Notes under the pieces: generated by a model
Told to the model about the DNA's origin: nothing
Database searches by the model: none
The model's input: only the letters and a program-made list of their open reading frames with translations
Made by a program: the position numbers and the translations under genes
Assembly: GCA_015680685.1 (NCBI GenBank)
Contig: MNCI01006585.1
Span: forward strand, 464,479-528,478
DNA length: 64,000 nt
Direction of reading: 5' to 3'
From: Gnetum montanum
Taxonomy: Eukaryota > Streptophyta > Gnetopsida > Gnetales > Gnetaceae
Part shown: piece by piece, positions 10,489 to 23,325 of the stretch
Numbering within the stretch: position 1 is the stretch's first letter
Layout of the letters: each line of letters opens with the position of its first letter

Positions 10489-13400
10489 TTATTTTAAGGC
10501 TATTAGGTGGTAGATTTGCATGGCACTAGATTGGTATATAACATGGACAATATAAGGTCCTCCCCATAGAGTTTGAAACTTAGCCTTTTGTGGAACATGA
10601 TTGGGGTTATAATAAAAAACGTTATTGTTAGGCTTAATAGATACTTGTCTTATTTTGGCGTCATGTCTACATTTAGAGTACTTATGAACTTCATTACTCA
10701 TTTGAGCTACCAATTAATTTTCATCTAAGAGATTCAAATTCATTAAGTGTTCTTTTTTAGCTAATCTTAGATCTAGGTCAAGAGTGCTAGTAGTTGCAAG
10801 AATATTTAGTTCTTGGATTGGTAAAGTAAGCAATTTAGCATAAACTAACTCATATGGTGAATATCCTATAGGAATTTTTTAGGTTGATCTATATGCCTAT
10901 AGAGCATCATTAAGTTTGGTGCTCCATTCCTTTCTATATCGACTAATAATTCTAGTTAATATCCTTGTAATTTCTCTATTAGTTACTTTAGCTTAACCAT
11001 TCGCTTGAGCGTGATAAGGTGTAGTTAACTTATGATTATCCCCAAGTAGTTGAATTAGTTTTTTAAATGTAGCTCCTATAAAGTGAGTCTCATTATCTAA
11101 TATTATTAGCATGGTATTCTGAATCTATTCACCACATGTTGTTGAAAGAATTTAGCAACTGTTGTGGCTATGCAATATCTAACTGTAGTTGCTTATACCC
11201 ACTTAGTGCAATAATCAATAGTTACTATGATATAGGATTTTCCATTTGACATCGATGTGATGGATCCCATGAAGTTAATTTTTCAAATGTCAAAAGGTTT
11301 CAATTGCTGTATTCATTTTTGTGGTCCTTCATTTCTAGCTGTTAGTCCTCCATCTCTTTGGCATCTCCCACAAGATTGTGCAAACCAATGTGCATCCATA
11401 AATATGGTAGGGCAGAAGTAGCTTGTTATCATTAGTTTTGGTGCTATCCATCATGCCCATAATGACCACTAGATGGTTCTTCATGCACATCTTGTAGGAC
11501 TATTTGTTTACTTTCTTGTGGAACATGCCATCTTATCAGCTTATCAGCACATATTTTGTAGAGGTTACCATTAATATTCATATATCTCTTTACCCTATGA
11601 AGAAACTGTTCTTTTCTTTCTTATCCCATTCAATAGGAAGCTCTTGTGTAGTAAGATATGTTATGTAATTAGTAATCCATGACTTTACTGTTGAATCTAC
11701 AATCATTAATGTCTTTATGAATAAATTTTCGTTAGGAAATTGATCCAATATTGGTTTATCATTATCCTGAGGTTCCCGTCTTAACCTTGATAAGTGATTT
11801 GCTACAATGTTCTCAGTTTCTTTTTTATCAATTGTTATGATGTCAAATTCTTGCAAGATAACAAGCTGTCTTATCACTCTTGGACTTACCATTGGTTTAT
11901 TCATTAAAAACATGATAGCACTGTGATTAGTATGGACATAAATACGATATCGAAGTACATAGTATTTGAATTTCTCAAGTGTGTAGACCACAGTCATAAG
12001 CTCCTTTTCTGTGATGGTGTAATTGAGTTATGCCCTAGTGATGCTTCGACTGGCGTAGTGCATATAATAAGGGCTTTTTTGAATATCAAGTTGAGTTAGT
12101 ACTACTCAAAATGCATAGTTTGAAGCATCTGTCATAATGTGAAAAGGCTTAGATCAATCTAGAGCTTAGAGGATTGGTGTCTTAATCAATTTCTATTTTA
12201 GGGTCTCAAATTCTTTCTCACATTGTTTTGTCCACTAAAATGGTGCATCTTTCTTTGTTCATTCAACTAGCGATTTTGCAAGCTTTGAAAAGTTTTCAAT
12301 AGATCTCCTATAATATCCTATATGGCCAAGAAATGATCTAACATCTTTGATAGTTTGTGGCCTCTAAGTGATATTTTGAATGACTCTGATCTTTTTTGGA
12401 TTTACCTCTATTCATTGATAAGATACTTTATGTCATATAACTATGTCATCTTAAACCATTAAGTGGCTCTTTTGTCAATTTATCTTTAGATTAGTTTCAA
12501 CATATATTTTCAAAACTTGCTCTAAATAGTTCAAGGCTTATTTGAAGTCCATCCTATATGTGGAAAAATTATCCATAAATACTTTAACTTCATTGTCAAT
12601 CTATTTTTGGAAGATACTTAATACAAGTCTCTAGAAGGTAGTAGGAGCATTATACAAGCCAAAGGACATTTTCTTGTACACAAATGTTCTCCATGGACTA
12701 GTGAACATGGTCTTCTCTTGAGATTTTAGTGCTTGTAGATTTAGTTGTACCCACTATATCGATCCAAGAAACTATAGTAATGGTGTTCTACAATGGTATC
12801 CAAGACTTGGTCAAAAAATGGTATAGGGAAATGATTCTTGAATGCTGTCATGTTCAACAACTAGAAATTAATGTAGATCCTCCACTTACTACCTTTCTTT
12901 GGAACAATGACTAATGTGCTAACCCATTCACAGTTAGCTATGGGATAGATGAACCCAACTTTTAATAGTTTCTCCAATTCATGCTTGACATCTTCTTTAA
13001 CTTTTAGATTTAATCTTCCTTGAGATTGGCAACATGGTTTAATGGTTGGATCTGTATAGATTCAGTGTTGACATATGCATGGATCGATGCTAGTGATTTC
13101 ATCATAGGACCATGTGAATGTAGTTGATCATTTATTTACCACTTCCAATAGTTTTCTCTTTTTTTCTTCATCAAGATTTGCATTTATGATTACCAATTTT
13201 TTATTGTTTAAAAAAGCATATTCTAGTGCATTTGGTAGGGATTTTTGTTCTACAGGTTATGATTCACACTTTTCTAGTATCTCTAAGTGTTCCTCTTGTT
13301 ATGATTTCATGTAAGGAGGTTTTCTTATTAATTACTCTAACTTATCTATTTCTTTGACATAGGCACTCATAATTTTGTTCAAAGGTTCCATGCATATGTT

Positions 13401-14060
13401 AGATTCTACTTCTTTTTCAGTGATCAACCACTAGATACCTTCTTATCTAATGAATCCTACATATACACATTGTTGTACACACATATCTTCTATATATCTA
13501 CTACATGCTATGATGGCATTATGTTTTGTGGTCCAAATCATCTACACACAATTGCATCCATTATTTTGTATGTGATACATGGAACTCTATGTCTTTGGAT
13601 AATTCTAGCTTCATCCTCAGAAATTTCCAAGGATAGGTCTCTGATTCCAAGTTTAACATTCATAGTACTAAGTCATGCTCTCTCCATAATTATAGGAAAT
13701 TTCCATTTTTTTTCCCACATGTATTACTAGGAATTTATCAAGATAAGACTAGTTACTTACAGTGGTAATTACATCCTCCACTTATTCAAGTGAAACAACA
13801 ATTGATTGATCTACAAGCTCTAATCGAATGTTACTCTTCTTTAGCAAAGGAAGATTCCATGCCTTGTACATATCCTATGAAATAAGGTTCAATATTGACC
13901 TATAATCTTCTAGAGCCTTGCATAGTTTATTTCTTGCTATTTGGAGATAAACTAAGGGACTTCTAGGATCTGTTCTTTTCTTGGAAGTGCTCCTACTTTA
14001 ATCTAATGCATTAGTGTTGAGTAAGCATGATAGTTGTCAAATTCTTGTTTGTATATATCG
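10489..14060 (-). pseudogene. Gypsy-1 pol: protease, reverse transcriptase, RNase H, integrase (decayed)
   Basis: Domain order on the minus strand is protease (about 13500-13930; D..RSILNLIS remnant of the LLDLGSRVNLIS active-site block), RT (about 12040-13070), RNase H (11590-12010; EKFKYYVLRYRIYVHTNHSA) and integrase (10489-11570; C-terminal HVPQKAKFQTLWGGPYIVH). The RT catalytic motif reads VFMDNFS (12563-12582) instead of FMDD, so it lacks the second Asp. Stops and shifts are frequent. By comparison with general knowledge the RT is Athila/OTA-like. Confidence 0.82.
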
Positions 14061-16450
14061 AAAGCATAGTGTTTCCTTGAGGGGTATGTGTGGACGGGAT
14101 AGAGTTAGATGAAGTCCCTATCCTTCAAGCCTTTTAGACTTTTCCTAAAAAAAGGAAATTTCCTAGATCTTGGTTCACTTTTCATCATATCCTCTTGTGT
14201 AGCGACTATCCTATTAGCACTCTTTTTTTGTGACTATGTTGGAAATTCTCCTTGCATGACTAGTGGAAGTACCAATGGTAAAGTATTAGGATCTTGAATT
14301 AAAGAAGCAGGTATTGATTAGGATGTGTTAGAATTTTGATTCATGCATGAAGTAGTGGATTTATGATATTTTGGTGGATAGTAGGAGGAAGAGGTATGGA
14401 CTAAATTATTCTTAGAAGAGCTTGGACGTTGAGCATAGTATTCTTAGGGATTAGGTTGCCTGTATGAATACTGTTGCCTTGTTGGTGGAATTCCCCATGC
14501 TTGTGTTTGTTACCACTATTGTTAATATTGCTCTTGTGATTGAGGATAAGCCCTACTTTGATAGTACATTTTCATCCTTAAATAAGATAACTATCTAGGC
14601 ATTTTTTTCTTAAAAATTTTTGGATTAAGTACATATGCCCCGAACTCTTATAAGTGGGCACAACAGGGTAGCATCCCTTAGAATGTTCATACTAGCATAA
14701 TTTGCATCCTTTATCATCTTCTAAATTGAAGTCCATTAATTCCTCTACTATAGCAAATTTTCCTTTATTTCAATAGTTCTCTTGTTCATTGTCTCTTCTT
14801 TCTTCTTGTCTTTACTTTTATTTAGAACTTGTTTAGTCTTTTCCTCTACTATCTTTAGTGCTATAAAAAATTTTTCATCTACAGAATCTCACATATTCTC
14901 TACCTTGGTTACAATATCATTAATCGATTTCTAGATTGGTAGAGTCTTATGTTGAATTGTATCTTCCAAAGTTTCCTCTTATAATGACTTGCATATTCTT
15001 ATAGCCCTTTTCCTTATCACTAGATCTCTGTTGTATTCTTTTGCTGATTCTCTTTCCCTTAGCTCTCCTTCTTCTTTTTCCAATTGGTTAATGAGTCTTT
15101 GAATTTGATGAGCTATCATTTTGGACAACCTACCCTAGGCATATATCTCAAGAGTTTCTCTAGTCTTGTTTATTAGTCCATCAATGATATGTTGTAGTTA
15201 CTCTCTTTGAGAAAATCCATGGCCTAAGAACCCATGTAAAAATGAATAGTACCTATCCATTGTTACATTAATGGATTCATGTGTCCCTTGCTTTCATCCT
15301 TGGATCTATTTTCTTAAGTTAAACACTCTAGAATAGGTTTGATACTTGTCATTAAAGAGCTCTAGCATGGTACTCCATCTTTGAATTGATTTTAGTTCTA
15401 AGTATTTGTACTAGCTCTCTCCTTTCTTTATGAGTATTTTAGGAAACAACTTCAATTTCTACTAATCATTTTTGATATTTTGCAAGGCAAAGGCATTGTG
15501 GAAGGCTTGGTTATAGTGTTGTGGATCCACATTATATCCTCCAAATTTTAGAGTGTTGTTCATATTTAGTTGCTTGATGTAACTCTCCCTTACGTGCTTG
15601 GTAGGAATGTACTTGGCTTTGTTGATGTTAATCATGTTTTGAATGGCTAGTAGGGGTTCTTCATAGTGTTCAGATCTGTGAGCTCTATTGTAGTGATGAC
15701 CCCTTCGATGCTCATGATACTCTCTTTCTTTATGTTTGATCCTTTCTCTTTGTTCATTGAAATGATTTTCCTCTTCATTAGGATGTCTTCTTTTGTATGC
15801 ATATGTCTCATGTTCCCTTCATCTTTCCCCATCATGATCCCTCAATCTTCATTCTTTCTTTCCAGAATCTATAGATGAATATGAAGAAGAGAATGAAGGA
15901 GTTGGAGAATGGTGTTGGCTAGTCAACCATTTATGACTTCTTGATTCATCCCTTTTAGATTTAGTGGAGGCCTTAGGCCTTGGATTCCTCCTAATTCTAG
16001 AGTCTTCCTTATCTATTCAAGGAGTTTCTACAAGAGTCAAATGCAACTTGATCTTAACATCATCTTTAAGGTAAATGATTGGTGTTTAAGAATGGGACCC
16101 GTGAGTTTGATAAAGCTTCTCAGTTTGGAATATGAAATCTTCTCTTTCTTCTAGGACAATGGTTTTAGGTGCTTTCTTTCCCTTATCATGCTCATGTCTT
16201 ATCTCCATGACAACATTTCTTCTTGTCTAAGACTTTATTGATTGGTATGGCTTCATCATGTGTTTGGTGATGTGCTAACCTTTCTACACATGATTAAGGT
16301 TTAACCTCATAAGGATTTCTTGAAGCATTTAAGGTGCTAAAAATTTTGATGGCAAGACAATGCTGGCCAATAAATCTCTCCATCTGAGTTGTTCATCCTG
16401 GTGGAAAAAATGTAAAATCAAAATAGCAACGATCAGTGTGAGAATAGAAA
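14061..16450 (-). pseudogene. Gypsy-1 gag (decayed)
   Basis: Between the primer site and protease. Fragments match the gag of gypsy-B and gypsy-C: a capsid-like block near 15000-15300 and, near 14400-14700, a Tyr/Pro/Gln-rich C-terminal tail with a mutated zinc knuckle. No long open frame remains. Confidence 0.65.
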
Positions 16451-16679
16451 TTTTGGTTTGTGTTGGTGCACTTCAATCTTTTTTGTTATAATCCTTATCA
16501 TGAATTTCACTAAATTCAATAGCAAGTGGAGATTTTTCCTTAGTTATAGAAGCCAAGTTAAATGTTTGATGCTTAAGTGTGTACTTTTTGAGAAAATTTT
16601 TCTAAGTATAAAAGATGTACTTTATGATTCTTGATATAATGAACTTTGAAAAATTAACTAACTAGTAAACATTGACACA

Positions 16680-16698
16680 TCCTTAGCAACAACGTCCA
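16680..16698 (-). other. Gypsy-1 primer-binding site
   Basis: Minus strand reads TGGACGTTGTTGCTAAGGA directly after the 5' LTR, a decayed form of TGGCGCCRTTGCCGGGGA (tRNA-Asp type) seen intact in gypsy-B. Confidence 0.7.
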
Positions 16699-17494
16699 TG
16701 ATAAGTGGTTGGGTATTCCAACACTTAACCATACAAGTCACAAATATTCATGTGTGACCTAATTGTAATTTATGGATGGAAAATCTAAATATACTAGTAA
16801 TTGATGTTCTATTCGTGATCGTTGTCTTCTCACATAGAGTTAGTGAAGTGCAAGTTGTATGGTCTAACTCTTAGTCAGGTGTATGATGAGATGATGTTTG
16901 ACTTAGATTAAAAATAAGTGCTACCATGGTAAAAAGGATGATAAAGTCTAAGTGTGACAGAAATGTAAATCTATTTTAGCCTATGTGATAAGTATTTATT
17001 CCTAGCTTACTATACATATCGTGGGTTAATGTAAACATTACTAGAATTACCAAATGAATTTACTATTGAGAAAATCAAGTGAAGTCATTACTTGGTTACT
17101 AAACAATTACACATTTCACTTATAACTAGTCACACTTATACCACCTTACCAAAGGACATTGGAAAAGAAACGTGCTTAGAAAATATAAAGGCTTAATAAA
17201 AGTAAAGATGTTGAAAAGTAAAATTAAACTAAGTGAAATGTTGTAATGGTGAGAAACAATCTTGATCTTTATTGTCGATCATGAATTATGTGTAGGAACA
17301 ATCCACTCAAATAAAGACTATGTACAACTGTTAATTAACACATTATGAGCATTCACTCTAACTCTAAGTCTAGGTTACAAAAACAAACTACAAGAATTTG
17401 GCATTTGTAGGCATGACCATGGCTTAATACATTACATCTACAATGACATATGCAGAGTTATGATATTATAGTCCTTAACAAAAATGTTTTATCA
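16699..17494 (-). repeat. Gypsy-1 5' LTR
   Basis: 796-bp partner of 4190-5021, adjoining the primer site at its 3' end in the minus sense. Substitutions and a missing segment relative to the 3' LTR point to an old insertion. Confidence 0.85.
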
Positions 17495-17545
17495 TCCTTC
17501 TTACAATCCTATAGTGAATATTTTCTAACATGGTACTAGAGTAGG
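17495..17545 (+). other. Copia 5' LTR end (17495-17530) and primer-binding site (from 17531)
   Basis: CTTACAATCCTATAGTGAAT and the following bases match the end of the copia 3' LTR (32245-32282). Next comes TGGTACTAGAGTAGG, close to the initiator-Met primer site used by copia elements. This fixes the copia 5' LTR as continuing past gypsy-1. Confidence 0.8.
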
Positions 17546-17976
17546 AAAAAGGAAGAAGAACAGAAAGAAAAAGGAAACCCCAAAGAAAATAGTAGTGTAG
17601 AAGATCTTATAAACTTAATGCAAGATATGTTCTTAAAATAAAACTAAGATGAGAATTTGTTATAGCCCTTGGTGAATAAAATTGTTATGTCTAATTTGCA
17701 GAAACTTATGATAAAGAATTACTGAACATGGGCATGAAGAATGAAAGTAATCTTGTGAGTAAGTCAACTTTGGCATGTCATGTCAAATACAAATTTCAAA
17801 CTAGATAACGACTCTGAAAAGAGAATAAAATGTCATGGCATTAAGTATACTTTTTACAAGCATATAAGAAGAAGGGTGATGAGGACATTACCCAGCCCTT
17901 GTGTAATCCTCAATGTATTTTTTAGGTGTATATGTTTTGTTGTATGTGTATCTTCTAATGTTAGTCCTATGGTGAT
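17546..17976 (+). other. Copia leader / lost gag N-terminus, left of gypsy-2
   Basis: AT-rich stretch between the copia primer site and gypsy-2. I see no confident gag sequence. The last ~100 bp may belong with 27120-27787 to a further element that gypsy-2 hit. Confidence 0.35.
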
Positions 17977-18833
17977 TGATGAGTCATGTTTTGTAGGGTC
18001 ACGATATTGGATATTCGATATTAGGGCACAACCTTTGATGTCGAGCATCCAATATTGCCCCTTCCATGCTAGCCTATAAATACCACACTTTGGTGCACGA
18101 TTGGAAGATAGATCTTAGATAGCTTTTTCCTAGATTTTGAAGTAGTCAAAAGTTTGTTAGTTTGTTTTCTAGTGCATGCTCGTAGTGTGGTGTTAAGTGA
18201 TTGTACAACATCCTTATTTGAGTGTGATGTACTTGGATGTGTTACATGACCGACAATAAAGATCAAGATTACTTTCATCATTGCAACATCCACTTAGATT
18301 TATTATTGCTTTTAATTACTTAATTGTTTACTATTTTCCATAGTTAATTTTTCCATTTATTACTCTTTATTACTCCTATCATTAAGTGGAATGAGTACCA
18401 CTAATTGCGAGTGCTCAAGTGTAATTATTTGGTAACCTGAAATGTATCGTTTGGTAAGCCTAGTGACATGTGATTAGTAATCCCAGTGGTAGTTACGCAA
18501 AGTCCAAGACATGTGCAAATGGTTAGTAATGGATACTCATCACACATAGGTTAGTGTAGATTTTACTTTCCATTGTTAATTAGCTTAATTAATTAATCTC
18601 TTTATTATCATTAGGAGTAGCTTAGGGCTATACAACATCAATCATCATATGCCTCACTTTGGACTAAACCATACATGACAAGCTACCACTAGTCCAAGTG
18701 AGAAGATAGCGAACTATGATCAAGGCATAACAATTTAGATGCACAACTAGTCCCATCCATGGAATTCAATTGGATTGTGTGTGAATGCTTGCGATTCATA
18801 TGGTTGGGCATAGGGGTACCTCATCTCTCATCA
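17977..18833 (+). repeat. Gypsy-2 5' LTR
   Basis: Starts TGATGAGTCATGTTTTGTAG and ends CTCTCATCA. ACGATATTGGATATTCGATA (18001) and TCGAGCATCCAATATTG lie just before the TATA box CTATAAATA (18074). It pairs with 26276-27119. Confidence 0.9.
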
Positions 18834-18834
18834 T

Positions 18835-18854
18835 TGGCACCATTATCGGGGATG
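18835..18854 (+). other. Gypsy-2 primer-binding site
   Basis: TGGCACCATTATCGGGGATG follows the LTR after one base and is close to the tRNA-Asp-type site TGGCGCCRTTGCCGGGGA. Confidence 0.88.
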
Positions 18855-18958
18855 GTGCTAGTTATCTAGATTAGTTATATTATACACAATCGTTGTAAGC
18901 ACATTCACGATATGTCTTTTAGGAAATATTAAATCACACACATCATTAATTAGAAATA

Positions 18959-21308
18959 ATGTCTCTTTTGCAAGGAAGTGATAATGCATTGTACGACAAG
19001 AACATTCATTGGAGAACTAACAAGATATATGTTGAATAAAATTGGAGTGACCAACCACATGTAGGGGTTTCATATGTTCATGACCACCCTGACGACACTC
19101 AAAGGATACATTCACCTAAGGCAGATAACCCTAGAGGAGATGAAGTAAGTCCTAGACCAAGGGAGGCCTCAAGGCCTAAGACCTCTTCAAAACTTGAAAA
19201 GGATAAATCGGGGGACCTTGGGGAACACCATAGAAGCCATAACAACCCTCCTAGTTTTTCATCTTCCTCTTTCTCTTCAATATCTAACTTTGACCAAGAT
19301 GAACATAGGTATAGAGACAAAGATCCACTATGGGGTCAAAATTAAAATAGAAATTGAACCCATAGGAAAAATCAAAAACATCAAAATGAACATAGATAAT
19401 ATACTCACAGTTAAATGAATAGAAATAGAAATTTTCCTCACAACATGTCTAATGAAGATGAACCCTTGTTGGCCACTAAGAGCCTAATGCAAATCACAGA
19501 GTTAGTTAAGATATCTCGCAATCATTATAAAGAAAGTCACCTACCCAGGCTTGATATGAATAATATCCCTAAATTTGTAGGAGGCTATGATTCTAATCCA
19601 CACCATCATTTACAAGCCTTCCATGATGCCTATGCCTTCTACAACATTGAAAGTGGGTGGCAAAAGCTTAATCTCTTTCCTAGGACACTAACCAAAGTGT
19701 TGTATAGATCATTAAAACCAAATTCAATTTGATGGTGGTTCACAATGTTGGAACTCTTCAATAAGAAATACTAAACCTATGCGAGGGTGTCCAACCTGAG
19801 GATATGGATCCAAGAATGGAGGCAAGAATAATGTGAACCCTTGAACATGGCCCTAGATAAATATTATTCCATACTAAATAAATGCCCAGGTCATGGTTTC
19901 TTTAAGAAAGATCAACTTTTTCACATCATAGATGGGCTTCGTAATGAAACAAGGGAGATCCTTGGGATGTATGCTCTAGGTCAATTATACGAGTTATGAA
20001 CCCATCAGATTTGAGAGTTAAACAAGTGTGTGGAAAAATAAGGAGAGCTATGCAACTAGGAGAATGTCAAGAAATCTCATAGGGATCCAACTCTTCAAAA
20101 AAAGAAGGTCCATATTTGTGGTAAGGAGAAAGAGGCCACTCTTGATAGGGTAATTCCGTAACCAACCTTGTTGATACAAAAGCCTATTGATGAACTTGAA
20201 GCAAAGTTTGATAGGATGTCGGAGTGGATAAATGAGAAATTTATAACTTTCATAGAAGCCGTAGAGGAGAAGGAAATGCAAAATGAACTAGGTAATCACA
20301 ATAAATAGAGGAAGAAGAACCAAGAAATAGCTAGGAACAGTTATTGGCAAATAGGGGAAATAGCTAAAGAAAGTGAGGCTATAGACTCAACCACAGATGA
20401 AGATGAAAAATGTGACATCTACATATATGACCACCTAAAGGGCCATTGCCTAGTCATGTTGCATCTACATGAGTATTGGGCTTTTACATTAAATCCCAAG
20501 TTCATTTAGAAGCACATGCCCAAGAAATTACCTTTTCCACAAGGTAATTATAGACAGTTCCACAACCAATTGTACTATCCTAGGGGGACTTATTACAAGC
20601 CTCAACACTATCCTCAACCATAGTGGTGAAACCCACAATCATTACGGAATCCATCACCAAACCAGCCTTATGCTTACTACCAGCCAAACCCATACAGATA
20701 TTATGTTCAACAATTTGTTTTCCCAACTAGTTCTACATCCTCTACTTCAAATCGCTACTATCACTCTCTTGAGTATCATCAACCCATGACATCCCCTAAA
20801 GGATCACCACCTCACATCTCTTATCCTCCATCCTATCTTTAATATTTTCATGCTTCACCCCATCACATGCCATCACTAGTAACACAGGAAGGTTCAGCAT
20901 CACAACATCAACAAAGGAATGTCACTTGTGTTGTGAATGTGCATGGACATGCTAATGCCAGTAGGTTCCCACCACAATATTAGAAACGTCCTTTCTTTAG
21001 GACTACTTCCATGCATAAGTGCAATACTCATGGACCTACTACATCATCCAAACTAGCATGACGCTAATCAAGTGTAACACCTTCCCTCTTACAACCAACA
21101 TCCTTCAATCCTACGCAACAGCCACCATCCATCGTTACTCCAACACCCAACAGAAGCAATGAATCTAGCATTGTGAAGAGACAAATGAATCCATACATAT
21201 TGAATCATGATCAAGGGTGTCACCATACATTTGACAACGAAGTTAACTTGACTACGCAGCCACCACTAATCCAAAAGACACCCAGTGGCTTGAAAATGAA
21301 AGGTTAAC
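18959..21308 (+). pseudogene. Gypsy-2 gag (decayed)
   Basis: Begins at the ATG of MSLLQGSDNA, parallel to the MSSS start of gypsy-B and gypsy-C gag. The longest open piece (19415-19732) holds LPRLDMNNIPKFVGGYD and FHDAYAFYNIESGWQKLNLF, a gag capsid-like block. Downstream is LNKCPGHGFFKKDQLFHIID, matching LHRCPSHAYTQQDQLRHIVD of gypsy-B. The zinc-knuckle region reads CDIYIYDHLKGHC, with one Cys changed to Tyr. The C-terminus is rich in Tyr, Pro and Gln. Many stops interrupt it. Confidence 0.75.
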
Positions 21309-22690
21309 ACTATTTCACAAATGCATGGAGCTTGGATATCCACTTATTAATTCTTATCATAATAAAATGCTTAGTCATGGGGGAAACACCCCATTCTAAC
21401 ATTCAAAATTAATAAGTGTTTTTCATCTTTTTGTTTTATAATTTTTTATCATTTTCTTATTTTTTGATACAAATTTTTCCTATCCTTTTCAACTTTTTTG
21501 ACATTTTGTTTTCATTCCCTTTGTCAATAATCTCGCTTGTGAATAAAACGATCATGTAGCCCATTGAGATGAGGCTTTCTGTATGTTGTCAAGTCATAAG
21601 GGATTGATTATTTAGATAATAATGCCACATCATTTATCCATCCATTCCATTAATAATAGGTTCTTGTTGTAGTCATAATGATATTCTTTTTCATCATCAA
21701 ACTAAAAATAAATTTGTAATCATTGTGCTTGGATAGAAAAGTGCCGAACCAAGAGGGAATGTGAAGGGTGTGACATAGAGGGGATTTGTGGATTCTCTTT
21801 GATCACTTATGTATATTCTATCATGTTGCTAAGGTTGTAATTATATCCTTGTAGATCTAACAAAAAATGGAAGTAAGAGTAACATAAGAGAGCACTAAAT
21901 AAATTTTTGAGGGTCCCACTAGAAAGACATGTTACCCATGCCTAAAGGTTGGTGACTTTTTAGAATTCATCAAGAAAAAAAAATGTACCATGCATAAGCT
22001 CCTCCCTTGGACAAAATGCCAAGTGATGGTACTCTTAGCAACTATGGTAGTCTTATGGTTGTTAAACAAAGTGAAATAATGCGATGTCACTGGAACATGG
22101 TATGGACTTGGTTTGAACCTTGGGTAGAAGGGCTAATGATTACTTAACCATTAATAACACATAGGAATTCATTATGCTTATGGTAAGACACCTCATGTCC
22201 CAATTCCTGCAATCCTTTCTGAAACCCATCTCATCTCATTGTCTGTATGATCCTAACTATGGTTTTGTGTAACATAGAGTTATTTTCCCAAATTGGTGGT
22301 TTTAACATGTGTGTTTTATTTCATAGGTATGCATTGCATTCAACCCCTTTGGTGCCTATGGACATTTTTAGGTGTGGATATACAAGGGCATTATAGGGAG
22401 GATCCACTTGTATAACTATTGTGATTTGTACTTATTCAACACAATCACATCATCTTAAACCTTCCAAGTGCATCAATGATAAATTTAAGACTTTTCCTTA
22501 TCCTTATAAGCAATATGTTCCACAACATAAATCTAATACCCTTTTTCTTGCATCTTTTAAAGCTTTTAATGCCCACGATTCCATCTTCTAACACTTCCAA
22601 TGCCTAAATATAAAATCTCACTTACCCTAGAACTTTGGATTTGACCTGAACCCTTCCATCTATCATAGGGCTTTATTTTCCATGCTGACT
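21309..22690 (+). other. Gypsy-2 spacer between gag and internal promoter
   Basis: Noncoding. It contains ACTAGAAAGACATGTTACCC (about 21928), the reverse complement of the gypsy-1 spacer repeat, and further stretches shared with gypsy-1 such as ATAGGAATTCATTATGC. No pol sequence is found here. Confidence 0.6.
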
Positions 22691-22699
22691 ACCCTCAAT

Positions 22700-22792
22700 A
22701 TGTAAATTCGAGCATGTCGATATTGACTACCCGATATTGGGTCAGACTCGACATCGGATACCCAATATCAGGTCCATCAAAACTATATATAG
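22700..22792 (+). promoter_or_regulatory. Internal LTR-like promoter upstream of the gypsy-2 accessory ORF
   Basis: A cluster of CGATATTGACTACCCGATATTGG-type units (quoted in part: CGATATTG, CCCGATATTGGG, CCCAATATC) and TCGAGCAT precedes a TATA box, CTATATATAGG (22783-22792). The same TCGAGCAT, CGATATTGG and CCAATATTG words precede the TATA box of this element's LTR (18001-18058). The accessory ORF starts 540 bp downstream. A possible acceptor TTAATTGTAG abuts its ATG, suggesting a leader intron. Confidence 0.6.
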
Positions 22793-23325
22793 GACCCTCA
22801 CGTTGTTCCAAAATCCATTATCATCATTTGTAAGGAGGGGAGTTTTTGAAATTTTCTCTCACGACTAAGAGCTCTATGCAATCAACTTCTACTTGTGATA
22901 TTTTGCTCCATACTGCTCTGATTTCCATGGTTTTTGAACCTAAAGTGTTCAATTTAGTCGAGGGAGGATGCTTGCATGAAAAATAGGTGTCGATTTTTTC
23001 AAAATTTTCTATCACTCAGAAGGTATTATAAGGGTAAGAATGTTAAAAACCTTAAGTGTTTTAATGAAAAATCAATCGTATGAAAATTCTCTCACCCAAG
23101 GAATCATAATCATCATCATTAGCCATACATAAGGAAAAAGGGGCCAATTGCAAAGGATCATAAAAGAAGTTAACACTTTTTAGGCATTTTTTTGAAAATT
23201 TTTCTAACTCTATAATCATATGAGCTAAAGAACGTAATAGAACTAAGGTCATGAGTAAGGTATAATAAACCTAGTAATGATAAATGACAACACCTTAGTA
23301 ACATCAAAATCTTGATTAATTGTAG

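Larger units (their letters stand above)
4190..17494 (-). mobile_element. Gypsy-1: Ty3/gypsy (Athila/OTA-like) element nested in the copia LTR
   Basis: A full-structure element on the minus strand: 5' LTR 16699-17494, primer site, gag, pol, spacer, internal promoter-like segment, accessory ORF, polypurine tract and 3' LTR 4190-5021. LTR ends are TGAT...ATCA. Its flanks AACTT (4185-4189) and TCCTT (17495-17499) are a degenerate 5-bp duplication; the intact copia 3' LTR has TTCCTTT there, which supports the insertion point. All coding regions carry stops. Its accessory ORF was later hit by a solo LTR (5683-6573). Confidence 0.85.
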
